Assembly: GCF_025821625.1 (NCBI RefSeq)
Contig: NZ_JACKSH010000039.1
Location: forward strand, 1 to 63,040
Source of the DNA: Mycolicibacterium pyrenivorans
Lineage (GTDB): Bacteria; Actinomycetota; Actinomycetes; Mycobacteriales; Mycobacteriaceae
DNA length: 63,040 nt
Direction: 5' to 3'
In this document: positions 57,146-63,040 of the stretch, in pieces
Numbering within the stretch: position 1 is the first letter of the stretch
Layout of the letters: each line of letters begins with the position of its first letter
Program-made: the position numbers and the translations under genes
Notes under the pieces: generated by a model
Database searches by the model: none
What the model saw: only the letters and a program-made list of their open reading frames with translations
What the model was told of the DNA's origin: nothing

Positions 57146-58138
57146 TCAGTGTGAGAGGGAGTCCGCCATCTCCGCGAGTCCGTCGGCCAGGTTGACGGAC
57201 GGAGTGTAGCCGAGTTCGCTTCTTGCAGCGCTGATGTCGTAGCTGCGGTCACGGCCCATGAACGTGGTGATCCAATTCGTCAGCATCGGTGGTTCAGGCC
57301 GGCGCAACAGGCGTGCCCCTGCTTCAAGGAGCGCTCCGAGGGGGGCCGCCAACGCGAACGGCACACTGCGGGCCGCGCTCACGTCGACCCCTTGGGTGGC
57401 CAGTAGCGGGGTGAAGAGATCGCGGGTCGGCATGGGCGTGCCGTCGGTGACGTAGTACGCGCGACCGGCACGGCCACGGGTGAGTGCGAGGCGGACGGAC
57501 TCGGCGAGGTTGTCGACGTGGACGAAGTCGACCGTGTGCTTGCCGTTGTCGATCCAGCTGAACCGGCCGGCTTCCACCGCGGCGACGAATTCGTCCAGGG
57601 TGGACATGCCCGCACCCCAAATGAAAGGCGGCCGAAGTGCCACCGTCGTCATCATCGGTGAGACCGCGTTGAGCAGGATGCGCTCGGTGGCGAGCTTGAC
57701 GCGGCTGTAGGCGATATTGGGCCGACCTTCATCGGTGCGCTCGTCGACGACCGGCGCGCGCTGGGTGCCGGTGGCCACGCTGGCGGCGCTGATCAAGACG
57801 AACCTTCTCACCCCGGATGACGCGGCGACCCGGTGGAGGGCGACGCTGGGCTCGAGATTGGCACGGCGGAAGACGGCATCGCGACCCCAGAACGCCATGT
57901 AGGCGGCGCCGTGCACGACGGCATCGACGCCGCGCAGTGCAGACGTCCACTGCGGTGGTCGATCACCGCTGATCAGTTCCGACAGGTCGCCGAGAACTGG
58001 CTCAGCCCCAGCCCGGCCGACGAGGTCGGCGGCGCTGTCCGTGCGGGCGAGCGCACGCACCTCGTGCCCCGCACCGACCAGTCGCCTAACCAGGTGCTGC
58101 CCGACGAATCCACTGCCACCCGTGACGAAAAGTTGCAT
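57146..58138 (-). CDS. NAD-dependent epimerase/dehydratase (extended SDR)
   Basis: 330 residues. LFVTGGSGFVGQHLVRRLVG is the extended-SDR cofactor loop; VDAVVHGAAYMAFWGRDAVF and IAYSRVKLATER (Tyr-x3-Lys) follow, with FVHVDNLAESVRLAL in the substrate domain. The length and motifs resemble 3beta-HSD/dihydroflavonol-reductase-like enzymes. ATG 58138 has GGAG 6 nt upstream; ATG 58150 is less likely. Divergent from a MarR regulator across an AT-rich operator region, so it is probably the regulated target. Confidence 0.9.
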   Translation of the reverse strand: MQLFVTGGSGFVGQHLVRRLVGAGHEVRALARTDSAADLVGRAGAEPVLGDLSELISGDRPPQWTSALRGVDAVVHGAAYMAFWGRDAVFRRANLEPSVALHRVAASSGVRRFVLISAASVATGTQRAPVVDERTDEGRPNIAYSRVKLATERILLNAVSPMMTTVALRPPFIWGAGMSTLDEFVAAVEAGRFSWIDNGKHTVDFVHVDNLAESVRLALTRGRAGRAYYVTDGTPMPTRDLFTPLLATQGVDVSAARSVPFALAAPLGALLEAGARLLRRPEPPMLTNWITTFMGRDRSYDISAARSELGYTPSVNLADGLAEMADSLSH

Positions 58139-58159
58139 CTGTCTCTCCATTCATTCTAC

Positions 58160-58179
58160 TTCAAATCATTTGATATCAA
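58160..58179. promoter_or_regulatory. Overlapping AT-rich palindromes, candidate MarR operator
   Basis: TCAAATCATTTGA (58160-58172, perfect around a central C) overlaps TTTGATATCAAA (58168-58179, perfect). They lie in a 72-bp AT-rich island between the divergent epimerase and MarR genes. A TAGTAT -10 element for the MarR gene follows at 58195-58200. Confidence 0.75.
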
Positions 58180-58210
58180 ACTATATGGACGCTGATAGTA
58201 TCTCGTCAAC

Positions 58211-58681
58211 GTGAAAGAGGCGATGAGTGGACGCGCTGCTTCAGGTGCATCGGCGCAGCGCGCGGGGCGCCTGGCCGATGCGTTCGGACGCGCAGGCAAA
58301 TCGGTTGTGCGGGCCTTCGACGACCGCCTGGGGGAGCACGGCGTCTCGACTCCGAGATCCAAATTGCTCGCCGAAGTGGCCCGGATGCAGCCGGTCCGGC
58401 TCGCGGATCTGGCCCGGGAGGTAGGAATCAGCCAGGGTACTGCGTCGACGCTGGTGGAGGCACTTGTTCGCGACGGACTGGTCGCCCGCGGCGTCGACGA
58501 CAACGATCGCCGCGCGATACGCCTGACTACCACGCCCGAGGGGGAGACGCAGGCGCGAAACTGGCTCCGCGACTACGTCGTCGTCGCGGGGGAGATCTTC
58601 AGCTGCCTCACAACCGAGGAACAACGCCAGCTGACCCGACTGCTCGATCGGATCGCCGAGTCCCTGGACCCTCCGGCTTAG
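58211..58681 (+). CDS. MarR-family transcriptional regulator
   Basis: 156 residues. The winged helix is clear: STPRSKLLAEVARMQPVRLA, DLAREVGISQGTASTLVEAL (recognition helix), RDGLVARGVDDNDRRAIRLT (wing with the DxRR motif). Dimerisation helices flank it. GTG 58211 gives the longest form; ATG 58223 (MSGRAASG), with GAAAGAGG before it, fits the predicted transcription start better. Probably represses itself and the divergent epimerase gene. Confidence 0.92.
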   Translation: MKEAMSGRAASGASAQRAGRLADAFGRAGKSVVRAFDDRLGEHGVSTPRSKLLAEVARMQPVRLADLAREVGISQGTASTLVEALVRDGLVARGVDDNDRRAIRLTTTPEGETQARNWLRDYVVVAGEIFSCLTTEEQRQLTRLLDRIAESLDPPA

Positions 58682-58766
58682 CTGAGTGGAGATTCGTCAG
58701 CTCAGGCGATAAGTGCGCGGTAGCGGTCCAGGGGAGTTCAGACCTCGAATACTGCACCTCCGCCGG

Positions 58767-59420
58767 TTAGCCGGGAATAGCGACGCTGGTGAGCACTGAC
58801 GACAGAAGAAGTTCGAACGCGCGGTCGTCCTGCGGTACCGGGTCTGTCGCGGATCCGCCATCATCGGCAGGCTCCGTCTGCTGTGCTGCGTTGTGCTTCT
58901 GTGTCAACCTCGCGAGAAGTACCGACCCCCGGACGAGTTCCGAAACCGCCGAGTACGTGTCGTGAGCGGTCTGCTCGTCGAGGCCGGCTTCGATCATGTT
59001 GGCGATCGCCTTCTGCGTCTCCTGTTCACCGAGTCGTCGTGCCATCGGGCTCAGTGCGCCTCTTATGAGGATCAGATCGGTCAACACCGGATCGCCGAGG
59101 AACGTCCGGCGCACACCGCGTGCATGCGCCATCAGTGACTCGCGCCAGTCGTCCGACGCGGCATAGGCCGCTAACCCGCTGCGGCGCAGCGCACGGTCGG
59201 TCATGGCGTCGAGAAGCTCTGACTTGTTGCGAACGTGCCAGTAGATGCTGGTTACGCCAACGCCAAGTGACTTGGCGATCAGTGGAATGCTCAGCTCGTC
59301 GACCGAGGATTCTGCTGCTATCGCGAAGGCGGTCTCAACGATTGTGTCCGCGGTCAGCGAGCCGCGGGCTCGTCGCTGTGTTTGTCGCCGTCGCGACGTC
59401 GTTGGGCCTGGCACCCTCAC
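58767..59420 (-). CDS. TetR-family transcriptional regulator
   Basis: 217 residues. LTADTIVETAFAIAAESSVD, then LSIPLIAKSLGVGVTSIYWH and VRNKSELLDAMTDRAL are the HTH and scaffold of the TetR family; the C-terminal domain resembles the TetR_C group by its GDPVLTDLILIRGALSP and HDTYSAVSELVRGSVLLARL helices. GTG 59420 follows GGGAGTAAGAAG. It lies 59 bp downstream of the DapB-N-like dehydrogenase in the same direction and probably controls that operon through the repeat region at 60655-60692. Confidence 0.92.
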   Translation of the reverse strand: MRVPGPTTSRRRQTQRRARGSLTADTIVETAFAIAAESSVDELSIPLIAKSLGVGVTSIYWHVRNKSELLDAMTDRALRRSGLAAYAASDDWRESLMAHARGVRRTFLGDPVLTDLILIRGALSPMARRLGEQETQKAIANMIEAGLDEQTAHDTYSAVSELVRGSVLLARLTQKHNAAQQTEPADDGGSATDPVPQDDRAFELLLSSVLTSVAIPG

Positions 59421-59479
59421 CTTCTTACTCCCGCAAGGTGGCGTCGTCGATCACGTTGTCGAACGGGTCGTTGTACACA

Positions 59480-60604
59480 TCAACGGCTTTCGGAGTCGTC
59501 ATGTCGGCGGCGGGTTTGCCGGGTGACGATCGACGGACCGGCCAGCGGCGCGGGCAGAAGTCCGGGCGCAGCGTCGATGACCGTCGGGATGGCGTTGATC
59601 GCGGCCATCGCCGTCGCCGCGACGCCGGGGTTGGTGGCGTCGTCGGGTGCGGGGTCGAGTCGGAGGTCGAGGGTCATTCTGGGATTTCCCTCGATGCGGA
59701 AAACCATGCCGCCCTGGCCGGGTTGAGTCGGGCGCGGCCAGGAGTCGGGCCACGGCGTGGAGGTCACCGCCGCGAAGTACTGAACCGACACCACCGGGCG
59801 ATCGTCGTGCATCGCAGCGAGCTGCCAGCGGTGACCGCAAATGGTGTCCTTCGGGATCACCCCGAGAGCGGTGTCGAGGTCGTGCGGGGCGAGGATCGTC
59901 TCCCAGTCCAGTGCCACTTCGTCGACGTCGACGGTGAGCGTGTCGGCGATGTAGCGCACGACGGGCTCCCAATCGTTGTTCACCTTCCCGACAGCGATGC
60001 GGATGGGAACGTGGCCGTCGGGTTTTCCGAAACCCATCGACTCGTGCAGGACTTCCCAGATGGGGTAGGCCAAGTCGAGGTCGAGGGCGTACTCGTCCAT
60101 GCGGTAGGAGTCGATCGCACCGGCACCGGCCAGCAGCGCGGTGGGCAGGTTCAGGCTCACGAAGCCTGGTTCGCATCCGGTGGCGTAGAAGGTCGCACCG
60201 CCTTGCAGTGCGGCGCGTTCGATCGGATCGCGCCAATTCGGAGGGGCCGCTTTGGGATACACCATCGGGATGGCGGAAATGGTGACGACGTTGATCCCAG
60301 CTTCCAGGTAGCCGATGATGTCGGCGATGACGTCGTCTTCACGTCGAACCGCGGTCGCGCAGTAGGCGACGCAATCCGGCTTGGTGTCCAGAATGGCCGC
60401 CACGTCGTCTGTGGCGGCGACGCCGACATCGGGGCGTCCGCACAGTTGACCGGCGTCGGTGCCCACCTTCGTCGGCGACGACACCTTGAGTCCGACCAGG
60501 TCGAGCACGGGGTCGTCGATGATGGCGCGAAGCGCGACGCTGCCCGTCATGCCGGTGCCGACATGCACCACGCGACGTTTCGCGGTGCCAGGAGATGAAG
60601 TCAC
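59480..60604 (-). CDS. DapB-N-domain NAD(P)-dependent dehydrogenase family protein
   Basis: 374 residues from GTG 60604, which follows GAGAGGCAAGACC. VVHVGTGMTGSVALRAIIDD is the Rossmann loop, PDCVAYCATAVRREDD the middle strand and ATGCEPGFVSLNLPTALLAG the family motif equivalent to NGIDPG in the paralogues. More diverged than the other two copies in the window. Substrate unknown. Heads an operon with the TetR regulator. Confidence 0.85.
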   Translation of the reverse strand: MTSSPGTAKRRVVHVGTGMTGSVALRAIIDDPVLDLVGLKVSSPTKVGTDAGQLCGRPDVGVAATDDVAAILDTKPDCVAYCATAVRREDDVIADIIGYLEAGINVVTISAIPMVYPKAAPPNWRDPIERAALQGGATFYATGCEPGFVSLNLPTALLAGAGAIDSYRMDEYALDLDLAYPIWEVLHESMGFGKPDGHVPIRIAVGKVNNDWEPVVRYIADTLTVDVDEVALDWETILAPHDLDTALGVIPKDTICGHRWQLAAMHDDRPVVSVQYFAAVTSTPWPDSWPRPTQPGQGGMVFRIEGNPRMTLDLRLDPAPDDATNPGVAATAMAAINAIPTVIDAAPGLLPAPLAGPSIVTRQTRRRHDDSESR

Positions 60605-60654
60605 GGTCTTGCCTCTCGGGCGACTCAAGCGGTTGCCAATGCATCGGACAGAGT

Positions 60655-60692
60655 TTTACTGTAGATGTAACCAGTAAGAGTTACCAGTAGTA
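60655..60692. promoter_or_regulatory. Candidate TetR operator region with repeated ACCAGTA
   Basis: The sequence contains GTAACCAGTA and GTTACCAGTA as direct repeats about 12 bp apart, GTAAC/GTTAC as an inverted pair, and TTACTG...CAGTAA as an inverted pair with 10 nt between. It is 50-90 bp upstream of the dehydrogenase GTG, in the promoter region of the dehydrogenase-TetR operon. Confidence 0.5.
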
Positions 60693-60771
60693 GGTTCGGT
60701 AGAACGGCGGCGGACGAGGGGTACGCATCTGCGTTGCGGGAGCGAACCTCTGCCCTCGTGAATCGTGAACC

Positions 60772-61361
60772 CTAGAAGTTCCGTACGTGTGAGACCTCGC
60801 GCAGGAGAGGCTTCGCCGCAGCACGGATTTCTCGAATCGTCATGGCGCGCAAAGGATGGATGGCAAGTACCAGGGCAATTCGATCGTCGGCATCGAGTAC
60901 CGGCGCCGAAATCGTGGCGACGGGGTGTGCTCCGCGGGAGGTGTCGTCCGGCATCGGGTCTGCGGAGGCGAACTCCACCCGCAACTGATGAATGACGGAA
61001 CGCGGGTTGTGGGGGATGGAGTCTCCGGACAGCGTTCCGATTGCCTGGGCCGCCTGGCTCGAAGTAGGTGTCATCCAGTCGACGTCGTAGCCGCGCTCGC
61101 GGGTGCGGGTCAACACCGTTCGCAGGCGCTCGCGCAGACCCTCGTCGTCGGCAGCGCCGCGACGGATCCAGGCTTGCTGCTCGTCGGCGGTATCCCATGC
61201 CGCGAAGGCGATACCGAACGGCGGTGCGTCTTGAGGATCGCGTGCGCGGTGCGCTGTGACAGGTCCAGTTCGCGCACGACATCGGAGAATCGGATGTCGC
61301 CATGCCCGGGTCGACTGAGCAACTCGATGACGTCGAGGACACGTCCGGTTGGCGCCGAACC
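60772..61361 (-). pseudogene. IclR-family regulator with an internal deletion and frameshift
   Basis: The N-terminal helix-turn-helix is readable in one minus-strand frame up to about 61230: TGRVLDVIELLSRPGHGDIR and VVRELDLSQRTAHAILKT. At that point the sequence jumps to the effector-binding domain in another frame: PPFGIAFAAWDTADEQQAWI, ERGYDVDWMTPTS, PVATISAPVLDADDRIALVL and ending VSHVRNF. About 70-90 residues that normally join HTH and effector domain are missing. No intact start is seen. So the gene is disrupted by a deletion that also shifts the frame. Confidence 0.8.
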
Positions 61362-61372
61362 GGTCCGATCGT

Positions 61373-61960
61373 GGTCGCATCGCCGATGAGAAGCTCGGGC
61401 TGCTGCGCCGATTATTGGCCGGAGAAGAGGTGGAACACTGCGGCAGGCGGATGAAGGTGACGCCGCGTCCGCGGACGCCGGAGGGGCCGATGCTTAATTG
61501 GGGCGGTTCGAGCCACGGTGCGGCGCGGAGTGCGGGACGCAACGGTCTCGGCCTGCTCGCCAAGGGCGGGGTGCCGGGTATGCAGTGGGCGTACGAAAAG
61601 GCGTGCCGCAACAACGGTTTTGAGCCAGGCTTCGTGCTCATACCCGACCGGGACGTTGTGGCGAACCTCTTCGTAGCCGAGGATGTCGACGCGGCATGGG
61701 ACGAAATCGGCAAGTATCTGCTGCACGATGCGATGTCCTATTCGGAGTGGAACCCGGACAATCAGGTGTCGGCCAACATGAGCACCGCCAGAACCGTCGA
61801 CGAACTCCGCCGCGCGTCGGCGTCCCACGTAATCCTCTCGGTCGAGGAGGCGAGATGGCGCCTCGCGGGTGGAGAGATTTTCAACCTCTCACCGTTGTGC
61901 GGCGGGATTCCGCCTGAGATCGCGTGGCGGTACCTGAAGAGATTCGCCGACCGGGGCTAG
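61373..61960 (+). pseudogene. C-terminal fragment of an LLM-class flavin monooxygenase
   Basis: From about GRIADEKLGLLRRLLAGEEV the frame matches the second half of a luciferase-like monooxygenase (RPRTPEGPMLNWGGSSHGAA, GFEPGFVLIPDRDVVANLFV, VDAAWDEIGKYLLHDAMSYS, ILSVEEARWRLAGGEIFNLS) and ends normally at 61960. The N-terminal 120-150 residues with the first half of the barrel are absent. Upstream sequence belongs to the IclR remnant on the other strand, 12 bp away, so a deletion or rearrangement joined the two fragments head to head. Not expected to be functional. Confidence 0.85.
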
Positions 61961-62059
61961 TGAGGTGGCGGCGGCTGTGGCCAGCCATGCGCCGGATCGT
62001 GACATTCGAATCCGGCAGTGGAGTAGGTGGAGTAGGTCGTGAACCAAACTTGTCGGTGG

Positions 62060-62075
62060 TCGAATGTATGTTCGA
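62060..62075. promoter_or_regulatory. LexA (SOS) box
   Basis: TCGAATGTATGTTCGA matches the actinobacterial LexA consensus TCGAAC-N4-GTTCGA at all defined positions but one. It ends 3 nt before the ATG of the DUF222 gene. LexA boxes upstream of 13E12-type genes are known in M. tuberculosis. Confidence 0.88.
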
Positions 62076-62078
62076 AGT

Positions 62079-63040
62079 ATGTCCGGGGAGGCGTTGCAGG
62101 AGGCGGTGACCGCGTTGCGTGCTGCGTTCGACGCGTTGGCCGCGTGCGACATCGATTTGCTGACCCGGTCCGATCTTGTCGAGCCCCTTGATGAGCTCGA
62201 ATCGCTGTGGTGTCAGCTGCCGGCGCTGAGGAACCGTATGCTGGCCCGTTTGCAGGCCGAGGCGACGCCGCAGCAGATGGGTGCCAAGTCCTGGAAGGAC
62301 GTGCTCGCGATCCGCTGGCGGATCTCCACCAGTGAGGCCCACCGCCGGTTGACCGAGGCCGCATTGTTGGCGCCGCGGCGGGCGTTGACCGGAGCGTCGC
62401 TGCCACCGTTGCTGCCCGCGACTGCCGCCGCCCAAGCCCACGGGTTGATCAACGGTGAGCACGTCGAGGTGATCCGCAAGGCCGTCGCCAAGTTGCCGGG
62501 TTTCGTGGACGCGGTCACCCGCGCGCAGTTCGAGGTCGGCCTGGTCCGTAGGGCGGTCGGCGTCGGACCCAAGGAACTCAAGGACACCGCCTGCTTGACC
62601 CTGTTCCTGCTCGACCAGGATGGCCCCGCACCCGACGACACTGAACGCGCCCGCAAGCGCGGGGTGTCGAAGGGCAAGCAGCGCTCTGATGGGATGTCCT
62701 CGATCTACGGGGACCTGACACCCGAAGCGTCGGCGGTATTGGAGGCGATCTTCGCCAAGTACGCGGCGCCGGGGATGTGTAACCCCGACGATCCCGAACC
62801 CTGCACCGACCACCGCAGCCTCGCCCAGCGCCAACACGACGCCCTGGTCGCCGTCGGGCGCATCGCGCTGATGAGCGGCGAACTCGGAAAGCTCAACGGG
62901 CTACCGGTCTCGATCATCATCCGCACCACCCTGCAGGACCTGGAATCCCGTGCCGGGGTCGGTACCACCGGCGGTGGCACCGTCATGCCGATCGCCGATG
63001 TGATCAGGCTGGCCGGCCACGCCAACCACTACCTGGCGGT
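62079..63040 (+). CDS. DUF222 (13E12-repeat type) protein, C-terminus outside the window
   Basis: At least 320 residues, open to the window edge. MSGEALQEAVTALRAAFDAL, the DUF222 segments LTRSDLVEPLDELESLWCQL, NRMLARLQAEATPQQMGAKS and WRISTSEAHRRLTEAALL, and the later TPEASAVLEAIFAKYAAPGM and RQHDALVAVGRIALMSGELG are typical. The family usually ends with an HNH endonuclease domain, not visible here. These genes are repeated and mobile-like in mycobacterial genomes. ATG 62079 is chosen because the SOS box lies directly upstream; an in-frame ATG at 62064 lies inside the box. Confidence 0.9.
   Translation, partial: MSGEALQEAVTALRAAFDALAACDIDLLTRSDLVEPLDELESLWCQLPALRNRMLARLQAEATPQQMGAKSWKDVLAIRWRISTSEAHRRLTEAALLAPRRALTGASLPPLLPATAAAQAHGLINGEHVEVIRKAVAKLPGFVDAVTRAQFEVGLVRRAVGVGPKELKDTACLTLFLLDQDGPAPDDTERARKRGVSKGKQRSDGMSSIYGDLTPEASAVLEAIFAKYAAPGMCNPDDPEPCTDHRSLAQRQHDALVAVGRIALMSGELGKLNGLPVSIIIRTTLQDLESRAGVGTTGGGTVMPIADVIRLAGHANHYLA

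Overview
The window is high-GC actinobacterial DNA and almost certainly comes from a rapidly growing Mycolicibacterium (Mycobacterium). Evidence: a KasA/KasB-type ketoacyl synthase beside two mycolic-acid cyclopropane-synthase paralogues, a SigK/RskA pair, a mycobacterial hemophore-like secreted protein, a Ku/LigD end-joining locus, a DUF222 (13E12-type) gene behind a LexA box, F420-type LLM enzymes, many CoA-ligase/acyl-CoA-dehydrogenase/SDR genes, and repeated leaderless promoters (TANNNT, 6-7 nt, then ATG/GTG). Species cannot be fixed from the sequence alone.

Layout. 1-3.7 kb: an SDR remnant, a DapB-N-like dehydrogenase, an NmrA-like SDR, a VOC protein and a membrane metallophosphoesterase. 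3.7-23.7 kb: a large divergent catabolic locus. The minus arm is beta-propeller protein, GntR/UTRA repressor, CoA ligase, SDR, CoA ligase, all with overlapping or nearly abutting ends. The plus arm is SDR, Rieske oxygenase, Baeyer-Villiger-type FMO, SDR, class III CoA-transferase, four acyl-CoA dehydrogenase genes arranged as two pairs, a ThDP lyase and an aldehyde dehydrogenase. The 140 bp between the arms hold operator-like palindromes that the GntR protein could use to control both arms. I infer a pathway that hydroxylates and cleaves a cyclic or branched substrate, activates it with CoA, desaturates it and shortens it through an aldehyde; the substrate cannot be read from the sequence.

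24-27 kb: mycolate-type genes (ketoacyl synthase and two SAM-dependent cyclopropane-synthase-like enzymes). 27-36 kb: amidohydrolase, VOC protein, BKACE-family enzyme, DUF985 cupin, GNAT, a CIRCE-preceded Hsp20, a truncated isochorismatase, a tandem HxlR regulator, a carotenoid oxygenase containing a coding minisatellite, and a thiolase. 36-39.8 kb: a GAF-ANTAR regulator, an HTH-less MmyB-type protein, a frameshifted aldo/keto reductase and a decayed tyrosine integrase lying at the 3' end of tRNA-Arg(CCT), which looks like the scar of a former integrated element.

40-48 kb: accessory oxidase subunits III/IV, an LLM enzyme, a GCS2 carboxylate-amine ligase, sigK-rskA with a DUF1365 gene behind a SigK-like promoter, an Nramp transporter abutting a gamma-glutamylcyclotransferase/poly-gamma-glutamate-hydrolase fusion. 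48-52.4 kb: a run of small secreted proteins around a second SDR plus DapB-N-like pair. 52.9-57.1 kb: ku, a PfkB kinase translationally coupled to ku, and divergent ligD. 57-63 kb: an epimerase and MarR pair, TetR and a third DapB-N-like enzyme, two pseudogenes (IclR, LLM) meeting head to head, and a DUF222 gene that runs off the end. Many genes are joined by ATGA/GTGA/TGATG overlaps, so operon calls are well supported.
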